Shown here piece by piece: positions 22,061 through 33,744 of a stretch of 60,000 nucleotides of DNA; positions within the stretch are counted from its first letter, which is position 1; each line of letters opens with the position of its first letter. The stretch is from Membranipora membranacea (taxonomy: Eukaryota; Bryozoa; Gymnolaemata; Cheilostomatida; Membraniporidae): the NCBI GenBank assembly GCA_914767715.1, contig OU612071.1:6495493-6555492 (forward strand), written 5' to 3'. The translations under genes and the position numbers were made by a program. The notes under the pieces were generated by a model. That model worked only from the letters and a program-made list of their open reading frames with translations. It made no database searches and had not been told where the DNA came from.

Positions 22061-25000
22061 GGTCATCTTGTTTAATTTGGAGCTTCTTAGTCTTGGACTT
22101 TGGCAATGATCTATGATCGGAATAGTTATTTTAAGCCTTTTTGCGTGGTTCTTCCTCCTTCACTGTATGACTGAAAGAATGATGAAACTCAAGATTAAGG
22201 AGCGGAAATATAATCACATAACTGGATCTCAACTCAGGTTAACAGCAGGAGGTAGAACAACCTTTGAAAAAAAAAGATTCTATCTCACATCACATCTAGC
22301 AGCTAAGTTAAAAAGCTTGCAAAACAAATCTGTTGGAGAAATAGGTTATTCGTATTACAAGCAAGTGGATATATAAACACGGGAGGGAGGAAGGGGGGTT
22401 ATGGCTTTCTTGTAATGGATGTCAACTGCTTAGACCTATGACATCACCCTATACATATTTTGCAAGCAGACTCTTCTTTAAATAAAACATAGATGCTGAA
22501 ATAAATATAACACTACAGAAATAACCTATAGTTACCCTAGAGGAGTAATATTTAGCTTAGTTTAGCTAGTTTATGGGTGACTTAATGTTAGCTAGCACTA
22601 ACTTTTGGCAAGCTGAGGTGAGAGTCTAAATGAAGTAAGGCTTGAAGGTCACCTGTCTTAAGAGTGTGTGAAATGGTGAACATCTCCTCCAGCAAACTAT
22701 TTACTCCTCTAGAGTTTTCAAGGTTTTTAACTGTCCTTCATCTTTCATAAGTCTTCCTTGAATAGTTTTTGATGGTATTGTGCTTCTCTTGCCACATCAT
22801 CAGAATGTTCAAATATATAATAGTAAGCTCTCTATTTCATTAGCTTGAGCTGCTTGGTACAAGCCAGCTGAAAAAAAAACGAATCGAGCATCTGTAATTC
22901 ATAAACACTGAACAGTAAAGAGTAACCAAGCTGTCGCCTTGTTTCCGTTGTCATCATCAGTACTAGATGTATGTTCATTCAAAATACATAAATGATAGTT
23001 TGATAACACTGCTATCACAACTCATTAACACTACTAATAATGCTAACAGCAGTGTTACGCCTTGCTAGTAGTCACAGCAATCCAGTCCCACTAGCATTAA
23101 AAGGCTGATGAGTAACTGGCATGCTTTAAATGTAGTGATTAGGCCTTGACCACTGGGGCACTCGACCACTGGACTTGCACCAACTACAGAAGGCCTGTGA
23201 TTTGGACTGGAGTAAGCTGTAATAGCGAAGTTACTCCTTGCTGAAAATAACGTCAACAATTACATAGACCTATTTTCTTTTCATAAACCCAATCTTTTTT
23301 TTAAATTATTGATTTTCCAATAATATTGATAACCTTCCATCACATTGAAACACTTGGGATGAGGATAGGCTACTAGTACTAGAAGAGACACTAGTATGTT
23401 CATGAAATAAAGAAATAATGTACTTGTAGTCAACAAAAACATTGAAACCTGAAAGTGAAGTAAACAATCACAATCATTCATGTTAACACTCACATTTTTC
23501 CTGTTGCGGGCTTTCTGAGCAGCTAATAGTTTTGTTATGCAAATCTCAGATAGCAGATTTTGTGAGCATAGAAAGAATGTTCATTTCTATTGTCATCATT
23601 CTCCATTCTATCACAATATATATCCCATGATCATATGCGTTATGATGTTAGCTAATCTCTCTGATCCAGAGTAATTCAGTAGCTTCCTGCTGCTCAGGCT
23701 GTTTGTCTAGCAAAACCCAATCCTCAGCTTTGCTCAGAGCATTGTCCAGTTGCTGTTGTGACAATTTAATCAGTGGATTATATCGTATGGTCTGTTTTGT
23801 GGGAATTGATGCAGCAAGCCTAATGGTTGGCGGCCATCTTTTATAAAGGAAAATGCTCTGCACTGTCATTCGCTAATCATCAAAATTATCCATTTTGATT
23901 GGCTAAATGTTGCCAAGTATCTTTTGCAAGTTAGTTCTGCCGAAATATTGTAGAATCCGCATCAGAAAATAATTTTAGCAAAACATTATTTATTGCCCCA
24001 CTTATGGAATAGTACCTCTTCAAAAATCAAAACAGTAATAAATATCGTTTGAATATTTGCTATTAATTTTCTCTGTTTATCATCCTTACACACAATGAAA
24101 CAATAGTGAGCTGCTGCTGCTAGCCTAATAGCACTTTGTCGCGCTGGGCCAGCGAGCTAGTGATGTAGAGCAAGATGCATTCCTGCAATAACAACCAATC
24201 AATTGATGGTCTTGTAACACAGATATAACTTACCAAGATCAAAGTCTACAATTATCAAGGCTTCTGCTAGGTTCGCAGGTGGTTGATGAGGGTCAGCAGA
24301 TATATTCATTGTAAACATATTAATTAGAAGAGTCTCACAACTACTTGAAGTTTTCATCTGTGTATTGGATGATTGTTAATTTGCTCATCAGCGGGTCCGA
24401 TTCTACATCACCTGAAGATCAACTTGGTCAGGTAGAACACTTGGTACAATGGCCCCCTGACGTCTATGTCATACCTCAACTCCCATCAGACATTGTGTTA
24501 GAAATTCTGACAGCTTGGATGTCACAATATTCAAACACACAAAAGTTTAAACAAGATAAACATATATTATATAATACTTAGAAATCAATATCTAAATCTG
24601 GACCAGATACCATAAATGTTTTGCTATGAAAGGTGAACTAAGGCACATGAACGAATGACAATGTAAGTGGTTAACCGAAACCAGTTCCTTATGAAAACTG
24701 TGACCATGGAATATAAAATTATTGATTTGCAAGTTATCTTCTCATGTCAAAAGAGAAGACGATTGCTAACAAGAGCTTCTTTCTGCCAGAATGAAGAACA
24801 AAAGGAGTTACATGTTACTGGTTAGGTCACTATCCAGCAGGAAAACTGTGCGCATTGATATAATAGGAGCTTACTTTTGAGATAGAAATATTTCCCAATT
24901 TAGCGTCATAAAACCAATAGTGGAAAGGGCAGATTAAAGATCTTCTCTTGGATTTTATTTTAATTGATTTTGTTTTACAAAAAATACTTATAGCATACAA

Positions 25001-25443
25001 AATCAGGAAAAAAAATTCCACCCTTAGATATCCAAATATCAGTTAAGATTATGGACTCAACAAAAGTGAAAAATTGATTTAAAGACGAATTAGAGACAGA
25101 AAATGCCCAAAGTAAAATTTGTTCTGCAGACACTTTAATAAATAATGTGAAAATGAAAAAGAGCAAAATGTATTGTTTGTCAACAAAAGCATCCTAACAA
25201 ATTCCCAAATATATTTTGACAAAGTACAAAATAATAACTATTAGAAACTATGAAATCGAGATATCAGCAAAAGAACACTATAAAGTAACCACATGAAAAT
25301 GAACATTTAGTGCATTCCAAGAACACCATTTCATAAAACAAACAGTGATAGAAGGTTACTATCATTCTGATATGTAAATATAACTATTGATTTTCAGGTT
25401 TTTGTTTCCATTTCAGCTTTCCTATACTGCCTAGTCAGGTGAA
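22061..25443. other. Non-coding stretch with two weak exon-like frames
   Basis: No gene is convincing. A minus-strand frame at 23648-23869 starts with ATG and is hydrophilic (LSQQQLDNALSKAEDWVLL). A plus-strand frame at 24345-24581 follows a possible acceptor (ATCAG at about 24392) and contains QWPPDVYVIPQLPSDIVLE. Both look more protein-like than the background but lack recognisable domains or clear flanking exons. 22113-22376 encodes a hydrophobic start followed by a basic tail and is probably chance. Confidence 0.35.
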
Positions 25444-28400
25444 TCAGTCAATCTTTGTCTTTGTGGTGATCAGGTTCTTGGAAATCTCTATGTTCTGAAA
25501 ACGAGACAAATGAAAGTAACTGCACTGTCGTCAACACTGATGGTATATCACTGGTATTCTTCTTATCATCACATGAGAAGAAATTAAAATTTCTTGGAGA
25601 ATGTTAACTATCCAAAAAATGTTGTAGTCAGGCAGAGACTACCTGGTTGTAGTCATAAATCCTTCAATTGATCGCCAGTATAATTTCAGTCAGGGCTACA
25701 ATCAACAATTAAGTTCAGCTGTGATGAGCCAAGTCAAGTAACTGGTTCACAGCGATTGAATTTAAAAGATTTGATGTTTAAGAAGAACAATAAGAATATT
25801 TATACAGCTGAAGCTATAACAAAGTCTCAGTATTGTGTATCATGTTGGTGAGAATATAGACACTTTACCTGCAGTTTCTTCTCATATCCAGGAGTAAATT
25901 TATCACTACCATCAGAATCAATGTTCTTCTCAAGAAAAATTTTATCATCCGTGGAATGTAGGACTGCTTGTTGATTTTCTTTACCTGAGTGAAACATGGA
26001 ATCCGTAAGAACAAAGAATATTTTCCGAAATATTTTGCTGTACTCTATACATGGCTTGACAAGAATAATTCTAGATTACCGAATCCATACCCACCTAAGT
26101 TCTTTGTGCCGGAAAGTGAAAAAGAATCTTCAATATCATTATCACCATGTGTACTGCTAGTTCTGTAATTGTTCTGCTCAGACCAGTCCTGATCTGGTTC
26201 AGGGAATGTTTTTGGTGCCTCTCTTCTTTCACATCGGGCACATCTAAATTGATCAAAATGGAAGATTATTAAGGTGCATATCTTTCAAATTGTTTTGATA
26301 ATATATTATATAACAAAAACGACATCAGATATACCAATAAGTATATCCATCATAAGAGGTTTAGAGAAATCAATTGAGTTCTTATGATCCCCTTAAGCAC
26401 TACCTTAATGGCTGTCTATGACAATGCCATACGTTATATATAGCTATCTGAAAGAGTGAAATTTTTAAATATGAGTTTGAATAATTAGCGAGGAGAGAAG
26501 AATTTCAAAATTGTCACAGTTTGCATTAGCCACCTTTGATGAGGTCTTCTAAAGAAACTCCAAACAGACAGCAACAATCCAGCAATCACTAGCAGTAGTA
26601 TCGAAATCATCAGAACCAGCAAGAGGCGCAGATTTATACCAACAACTGAAAGCATCCAATGGGCAGTTGAGTGATCCTCGGTTGTTGTGTGATCCTCGGT
26701 AGTTGTGTGATCCTCAGTAGTTGTGTGAATATCAGAAGTGAGGTTATTTTCAGCAGTTGTGTGATCCTCAGCAGTTGTGTGATCATCAGAGGTTGTGTGG
26801 TCCTCGGTAGTCGTGTGATCCTCGGTTGTTGTGTGATCCTCGGTAGTTGTGTGATCCTCAGTAGTTGTGTGAATATCAGAAGTGAGGTTATCTTCAGCAG
26901 GTGTTTGATCATCAGACGTAATGCTGACTTCCCTGAAGTGTGATACAATCCCTGAAATTATAAGCATCACAGACAAACCAAACATATTATTCTGGTCGGA
27001 ACAATTGTCTTCAAGGTCAAGATCTAGTGCAGAAGTTTAATTGTCAATTGTAATTTTTCTTGTCAATCTTATTGTCATTATATTAGAACGAGTAATCGGA
27101 TGTCAGTGGTAGCTTTGAATTTGGAAGCCACCAAGCTTTACTGATGACCACACCGATGACTGACAATCTATGCCAACTTTTAGACTTAGGTCGGACCAAT
27201 CACCATCATTTTGCAGTCATTTGCCACTGATGAAAACATATTACATTTGGTTTATGCATAGTATGCATCTAGTAGTTAGAAAACAGTAGTAGGTTTTCAG
27301 TATACTAAAATGGACTGTTAGTGAAATCTAAGTGTTGGTGAAAATGTGAACTTGTGTGGCATAGCAATGCATTTACCTGTTATGGCTCTGATTCCTTTGT
27401 GATTCCCAATGTAAAGCGTATCTTTTGTTACAAGCAGAGAATTTGGCAGATCTAGCTGACAAGCGGTCAGATCACCATACACAGATCCTGCGGTACCTGA
27501 GCAAACTTGAGCACTTGTCTTTGTCTTTAATTCAAGAATCATCAGTCTGTGATTGTCCTGGTCTGCTACTACGATTATTTGCTCACTCAACAAATTAACT
27601 CCCCGAGGAAAGATTAACTGGATATTATCGAATATGCCACGACTGCCACCTGGTTTTGTTGACCCTACTACTAGCGAAGCCTTTTTTGTTTCAAGGTCAA
27701 ACTTAGCGACTCCATGGTCAAAGGTCAGGTATATGATACCAGTAGACTTCTCTTGTATGATACGATTAATTAATTGATTGAATGTGAACAGTGTGTATGT
27801 CGTGCCAGAGATTATGTCAACAGTCCTCAAAGACCTACCTCCATCATCAGCAACAAGTAAACGATCAGGATCAGTAATATCGAGTAGGATACTCCGTGGA
27901 CGGGAAAAAAGAGGGTTTAGTCGATCTACATAACCTTTCTTTGTGCACTGTCCGGCAAATTTTGATGTATGATTTGAGTCACGATCAACCAGCCTCAGAC
28001 AATGGTTCCAGGTATCAGCAACAACAACCATATCTGCTCTAAGCTGAGTAAGTCCTCTGATGTTATAAAACTTAGCAGCTACACCAGCACCTTCCTGATA
28101 ACCCCTGGTACCACCGGCGGAGCCAGCGATGATATCTGTGCGAATCCCATTCGTAGTTCTTAGAGTGGTCCAATCATTGAAGAGAATATTTCCTGGTATG
28201 AACAGATCTTCTTCCATATGGAGAACTTCCATATGGTAAGCCTCATCTCCAAAATCTAGATATGTAGTCATATTTAGACCTTTAAGCTTCACATCAAGTC
28301 TGTAGGTGAAATCATTCAAAGTATAGGTTTCTGTACTGACATTCACAGTTCTACTTCTGAACAGGAAGTACATCATGCAACAAACAGGATAATCAAACAT

Positions 28401-28624
28401 TTTATGAATACTCTGTAGGATCACAGCAGAATTGCTTTTTAGAACAAAAGGCTATACATCCTGTCAATAAAATTAGCTTATATTTATAAGATCAGCCAAG
28501 GCTAAACGCAAGTCAAGGCACATTAAACCAAGGTACCCATATAATAAATCTGAAAAATATGTTACCTTGCATCATCACACTTTGCTCCAAAGCACTTACA
28601 TTGAGCAGTCAGCGATCCCAGCGA
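25444..28624 (-). CDS. Single-pass membrane protein with extracellular NHL-type propeller and Thr/Asp/His repeat stalk (5' exon not found)
   Basis: My model has six exons on the minus strand: 28624-28566, 28356-27377, 26951-26534, 26243-26095, 25984-25869 and 25494-25444 (stop TGA 25446-25444). All junctions are GT-AG and all phases agree. The first seen exon has QCKCFGAKCDD. The large exon holds NHL-like propeller blades, for example AGSAGGTRGYQEGAG, VVVADTWNHCLRLVD and DRLLVADDGGRSLRTVD. The third exon carries about a dozen TTEDHT-type repeats and a membrane helix (LLLVLMISILLLVIAGLLL). The last three encode a hydrophilic tail of about 100 residues rich in Asp, Glu and Ser. By topology it would be a surface protein with the propeller outside; ligand and role are unknown. 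A start codon with signal peptide is presumably upstream of 28624. Propellers of this kind are known in secreted and membrane proteins of many invertebrates. Confidence 0.8.
26660..26912 (-). repeat. Coding minisatellite, 18 bp (6 residue) unit, with a higher-order repeat
   Basis: About 14 units encode variants of TTEDHT between the propeller and the membrane helix. A larger block, from EDNLTSDIH through several TTEDH units, occurs twice, which shows a later duplication of a multi-unit block. The stalk is Thr-rich and so a likely O-glycosylation region. Confidence 0.85.
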
Positions 28625-29146
28625 CTGATATCACATATACTAGGAATCTAACTTTGGTACCCTGTAAAGTAAATTATCCGGACTATGATGGTGGATCACT
28701 CTAAATTAATTTCTAGTGTATTTGAATTTGACCCTATAGGATATGAACTTAAAAATCCAAAGCATTTGTCACGAAAACATTGCCACAGTTATACAAAATT
28801 GTAATTGGAAAATCAGGCATATCAGAGTTTTCTAACTTGTCATGACATGTGATCAAGCCTAGAAGAAATATGTCTTCTCATCTGGACTCATTACTTTATC
28901 TGTTCACCATTTGTCATGGTTACCAAAACAAGTTACAGATTAATAGTGATTACGCCAGGTATTTAATAAGGTCTTCCGAATTTAATTTAGTCGCTAAAAC
29001 TTACACAAATATACACCACTACTACTAGAAGATAACGCTTGCAGCAGTAGATCAAGGGCTACTAAAATTTCAGAGGATCTGACACTAGCTATACTATGTT
29101 CTTTCTTTGCGCAAGGTCACATTTGACCGCCATATTCAACGGGCCC
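28625..29146. other. Upstream region of the NHL gene; no feature identified
   Basis: The missing first exon and promoter of the minus-strand NHL gene should lie here or further up, possibly beyond the mobile element at 29147. I see no ATG frame with a signal peptide joined in the right phase. Confidence 0.35.
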
Positions 29147-30616
29147 CCTTAAGGTTATGATAGCAGTGTCTACCAATATATATACCGTTGGAAAGCTGCT
29201 GAGCTACTGATCACTAATAGCTCATCAAAAACATGATTGGATAACGTTGCGTCATTTTTTCGGAAAAAGGAGGCCCAAAAGGCTGTTTATATCAAAGTGG
29301 ATGGCCGCTCTACATTGATTGCTAGAATGTTCTCAACAGGTTACATTCATTCTTAGGGACATAGTCCATCCTAGTTTTAGGTTGAAAACAATATTTGATG
29401 AGCCCAAAATGGCTTTTTACATCACGTCATAATGTGTGTGGTTTTTTAACTCTGATGATATAATGCGACATTTTAAGCAACAAGAATAAGAAGGGCAAAT
29501 ACTTTTCCTTTTTTCCACTATATTGCTGTTTAAATGACACACACAACAAATTTCAGCAGTAGCAGCAGTAGACCATCAAAGGTAGATACATTTTGCGCCA
29601 TTCATCAATAATGTCAAAGATTCTCACATACGAAGTCGCTTTGATTAAGCATAGTGCAAACAGTGTTATATCTGGATAGTCTTATTGACATTTTAATTAA
29701 GGTTTCATTACCAGAGGAATGTCCGGACCCTCATGACAGATTTATAAGTAGATTGTGATAATTAAAGATAATGAGCAATTAGTTTCCCTGGTATGTTAAT
29801 AATGTTTCCTTTTAATGCTGTGCATCCCTAATTAGTATCATATATAATGTAATGTTCCCCTAACTATCGTCAGTTGTGATATTGGGATCGAGAATAAAAG
29901 TAGCAATTCTATCTGCTCACTCTTTCCTTATTAACATCTCACACTATCCAACTCATAAGAATTCTCCCAATATAACTCACCATCGAGACACAACACTGAA
30001 TCATTACACAGAGCATAAACATTAACAGACACAAAGATGTAACTATACCACCAAACAAAAGACATCTTTTCAGTTACATCAACAGGAAAAGCCAACAGAA
30101 TATGGCACTATGTATTAGTCCTCCTCGAATTGCACCACACAGAACAGCCTATTTCAGGGGCTTTTTAAGGTGTTTTTCGGGATTCTGTGTGGTGCACTTG
30201 GAGGAAATCTAGTACATAGTGCCATTTTCTGTTGGCATTTCCTGTTTGTACTATGCTTAAATGAAGCTGCATCATATGTGAGAATTTTCAAAATAAATTA
30301 GTCTGGCCTTAGTGCTGGACCTTTTGACAGCATGTTTGACGTTATTGATAGATGGCGCAAAGTTTATCTACCTTTGATGGTCTATGCTGATATTGATACA
30401 TTTGATATACTGCAGAAATTTCTGGTGTTTGTCATTTAAACAGCAATATAGTAAAAAAAGCAAAAAATTTGGCCCTCTTTTATTCGAACTGTCTCAAATC
30501 GCTGCTTAAAATTTCGCATCATCAAAGTTAAAAAACCACATGCAATATGAGGTGACGTAAAAAAACCCGGGTATATAACATTTCCAAAGCGGTCAATGCT
30601 GGTATCATAACCTTAA
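29147..30616. mobile_element. TTAA-flanked element with long terminal inverted repeats, no coding capacity (copy 1)
   Basis: The left end reads TTAA-GGTTATGATA and the right end TATCATAACC-TTAA, so a TTAA duplication flanks exact 10 bp tips. Inverted similarity extends inwards to about 29625 and 30330, with shared blocks such as ACTATATTGCTGTTTAAATG and GACCATCAAAGGTAGATA; the left arm has about 250 bp extra. TTAA target duplications are typical of piggyBac and Kolobok DNA transposons; which one cannot be told. There is no transposase, so it is non-autonomous. A related copy sits at 53872-55207. Confidence 0.75.
30083..30244. repeat. Nested palindrome with 62 bp arms
   Basis: 30083-30144 pairs with 30183-30244. 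Both arms contain the GCCAACAGAA...TGGCACTATGTA...GCACCACACAGAA series in opposite orientation, with about 90 percent identity over a 38 bp loop. It lies in the centre of the TTAA-flanked element and is probably a second, small foldback element inserted in it. Confidence 0.8.
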
Positions 30617-30639
30617 GCACAGGTGGCTTGTACGGGGGA

Positions 30640-30900
30640 GTGACGCTATATATATACCCTTGGTGGCAAGCCCGGCTACTGTCTGTTCAGAGTCAGAGGG
30701 GGATCTTTTTACTGGGTTTAAGCACACAGCAGACCTTCTGTATTAATACTCCTTATCTGAACAGGCTTGGCTAGGATGGATGCCAGTGCCAAATCAGAAA
30801 TGAGGAAGGCGCTGAGAATAGAACCTGGATCTTATAATAACAAGTCCTTACCATTATCCTCCAGACAACTCCCGACTCCATCAACATTGAACGGATATAC
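30640..30900 (-). repeat. SINE-like element, copy 1
   Basis: Read on the minus strand, this shares the order GGCACTGGCA, ...CTGTGTGCTT..., AAAAAGATCCCC with 47372-47665. Its 5' part has GGTAAGGACTT and CCAGGTTCTATTC, at positions resembling an A-box and B-box of a tRNA-derived head. It abuts the TTAA element. No coding. Confidence 0.5.
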
Positions 30901-31989
30901 TGCACCACTGTTGGCAGGGTATAGATGGTATCTCAGAAGTGAAGACATTTTTTGAGGGTCCGTGATTAGGAGAAATTAGGGAAGGAAGAACAGATCACTC
31001 ACCATTTTTGCTGTTGGCAGTAGTGGCTGTAGTGTCACTTAATAAAGTCCATTACTGTTTGAGGTTGTCGTTAATGAGCTAAAAGCCTAAGCTTGTAGTG
31101 TAGAAAGAATTTCACTTGTTTTGCTAAAGCTTGCTCATCCAGAAGCCGATATAACGCTCAGCCTCAACAACCTTGTTGACCTGTTCTGAAACTGATCTAC
31201 TAACATTACAGTATGCTGTGGCCAAATATTGAGTATATTGATCTCTTTAGACAATGAATGGAGTAACATAGTGGCCTGTAGCACTCAAACAAATGAAGCA
31301 TTTTTAATCAATAACATGAATGAGAAAGTTATATGGCTGCACACTAATAAGACAATTGTTCGCAATTATATCAATACACGGGTCAAATATTGACACACTA
31401 TACTTTCTATTCAAAGAGCAGAAATTATTTAAAACTAGGCTAACGTACTGAGTACAGAGTATTATGTTTCACACCAAAAACAGTGCTGCCACTTAAACTT
31501 GAACTTCAAAACCCCATACCAGTATCAAAGCATTGAGTGGTGTTGCGGATCATAAAAAAAGTGCCCATCAAAACCTATGGCGCATAAAGTGGCCAAAAAA
31601 AACACAGTGGGTACCTCTTAATAAATTTAATTGAGCTTTAGTAAAAAGGCTTTACAAGAAGTAGCCAGTAATCAACAGCAGAGAAGAGCATTGCTTTATA
31701 CCTCATTAGGTACAAGACATACGCTACAGTGGCCGAGACAGTTGCTACTGAAACATACTGTAATGCCAGTTTTGGAGCTGATATAAATTTCCGGATTGAA
31801 TGGATTTAACCAATAACTATTCTGTAATTAACATAAGCCATGTCTCTCTCAGATGTACCACAGCTGAAGAGCCCCCTTTATTGCGATCGGAGGTTCTGCT
31901 AAATTCAATTTGTGAGTATCTTTCCGTTGCGCGTCAGAACCATCTTTGCTAGCCGCATTCCTCTCGTGTTCTCAATATTAAGTTTGTGT
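30901..31989. other. AT-rich stretch without a recognised feature
   Basis: No ORF above 60 codons, repeat or RNA gene stands out between the SINE and the gypsy LTR. Confidence 0.4.
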
Positions 31990-32182
31990 GTTGGTGATGT
32001 TTCACAATATTTTATTGGGAGCATCTGGCAGAGGCATCTTACTGGTAGCATGGTTTACATAGAAAGGCAATAGCCACTGCATTGTGGACATTATAAAAGA
32101 ACAATAGAATCTGACATCACGTCCTGTGATGCCTGTTAGCAGACCAATTAACTGTCATCGTTAAAGCACGGCATATATAACA
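31990..32182 (-). repeat. 3' LTR of gypsy copy 2
   Basis: It starts TGTTATATATGCC after the purine tract at 32183-32197. It contains a possible poly(A) signal, AATAAA, on the minus strand (about 32017) and a TTTTATAATG stretch near 32090. Its end is judged only by a CA-like border near 31990. Confidence 0.55.
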
Positions 32183-32551
32183 TTGCCTCCCCTTTAAGAG
32201 GGTTTATATCTCTCTGGTGGTTTGCTTATTCGAGCTGAACGTCTCAGTACTGGTGGTGTAATAGGTGACGGTGTAGGGGCGTCGTAACCGTCGGACTAGT
32301 ACTGGGTATAAGGCTTGTATCTGTATCAGTGCTCGAACCATCAGCTGTACTGTCAGCATCTGAGGACCTCTTGGGCAAAGCGGTTGCTGCTTTTAAACTG
32401 GCTTCGCTGAAGGTATCTTGAGATAGATCTTGTCTTGTTACATAAGAATTATGGGGTTGGTTTAAATCATCATAGTCACAATCATCAATTTGTGTATCAG
32501 CAGAACCTAAATGATTCAAATGACAATACCGAACTCTTAAACCAATCCTGA

Positions 32552-33172
32552 CTAGATGCGTTTTATTACAGTGCCAAATAACCACTTGTCTCGACCAGTC
32601 ATGTTCCTGACCTTGACAGAATCTCCGACTTTAAACTCACGAGACTTGGAATTACTACCACCGACAAAACTATGAGACTGAGACTTATCAACATCTACTT
32701 GCAGACTGAGTTTCATGAGAGTAAATACAGTGTGTAGTTGTTTGCCCATTAACAGTTCACACAGAGCACGGCCTGTCTTAGCATGATTGGTTGAGTTATA
32801 TCCTAACAGAAACCTCGACAGTGCTAAATTCCTATCCGTAGGACTACCTTTCACTTTCTTGAGAAAACTCTTAGCTGTCTGCACACAACGCTCTGCTTGA
32901 CCATTTGATGCAGCATGATACGGAGGTGAATATTTATGAACTATTCCATTAGATTTGAGAAATCCCTCAAACTCTCCGGATGTGAATGACTTAGCATTAT
33001 CTGTATACAATATTGCACAGAACCCATGTGCCGAGAACAATTGTCTTAGCGAGAAGACAGCATTAGAGCTAGTAATACTGCTCATGGGCTCTACATGTAA
33101 CCATTTGCTATGACTATCGACCACAATCAAATAATTCTGATTGTCATACTCAGTGAAATCAGTATGAACCAT
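32552..33172 (-). pseudogene. Gypsy integrase catalytic core (copy 2), open over 206 codons
   Basis: The frame carries VHTDF (first Asp), LYTDNAKSF (second Asp) and SNGQAERCV (Glu) in the DDE spacing, then KTGRALCELLMG and the C-terminal FKVGDSVKVRNM element. Unlike copy 1 it has no internal shift. The HHCC zinc domain upstream is still interrupted by palindromes at 33229-33399, and the joint between RPW and VHTDF is out of frame in both copies, so a full Pol cannot be made. A further C-terminal tail lies at 32244-32585 in another frame. Confidence 0.85.
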
Positions 33173-33228
33173 GGCCTGTTCTCAAACTGAAACGGATACC
33201 AAGTTTTGGGTGGTGAATTACCAACCAT

Positions 33229-33399
33229 TTGACATTCACGACATTCTTTTGCTATAGTCTCTATTATAGAGACTATAGCAAAAGAATGTCATGATTGTCA
33301 AATCAGTGGCTCGTAGTTATTTCTGGTTTCCAAATGTTGATAGTACTATAATAGTACTATCAACATTTAGAAACCAGAAATAACTACGAGCCACTGATT
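33229..33399. repeat. Two adjacent palindromes in the integrase zinc-finger region (copy 2)
   Basis: 33229-33301 and 33301-33399 repeat the A A' B' B layout of 1199-1364, with a few substitutions. The intact HHCC Cys pair (CRECQM) lies just outside on the low side and the His pair (HQDHAG) just outside on the high side, so the zinc-finger coding is split between them. Confidence 0.9.
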
Positions 33400-33744
33400 T
33401 CATTCTGACAACACCAGCGTGATCCTGGTGAAACTCTGACATAACTCTATCGATAAGACAATATGGTAGGACAATTCTTCAACCATACAGCATACATCCT
33501 TTGTCAACTGCGAGATCACCGGGCTTACTGAAGTATGGCTCTAACTCTACATCTGATACATGTTTAGGCCAACCGAATTTCGCGAAGTTTCGAACTCTAC
33601 TGAGAATAGGACATCTACTAGTTTTGAGCTTTTTCATCAGCAGTCACTGGGAGATTATCAACTATTGAGAAATAATTTACTTCCATCTCAAAACTTTCAT
33701 TAGAACTGAGCGGAGCTCTCGACAGATAATCAACATGAGATAAG

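Noticed and set aside
22113-22376. Small membrane protein of 87 codons
   Set aside because: Only a hydrophobic start followed by a basic tail; no supporting context, likely chance in AT-rich DNA.
18720-24160. A short inverted match (CTGxCCCAGCGCGACA at about 18728 and 24140)
   Set aside because: Similarity does not extend beyond about 20 bp, so I do not call terminal repeats of an element.
26660-26912. A CRISPR-like array
   Set aside because: Units are contiguous 18 bp coding repeats without spacers in a eukaryotic exon.
26634-26948. Two long alternative frames over the repeat stalk (both strands)
   Set aside because: They are shadows of the 18 bp coding repeat; only the TTEDHT frame fits the splice phases and the membrane helix.
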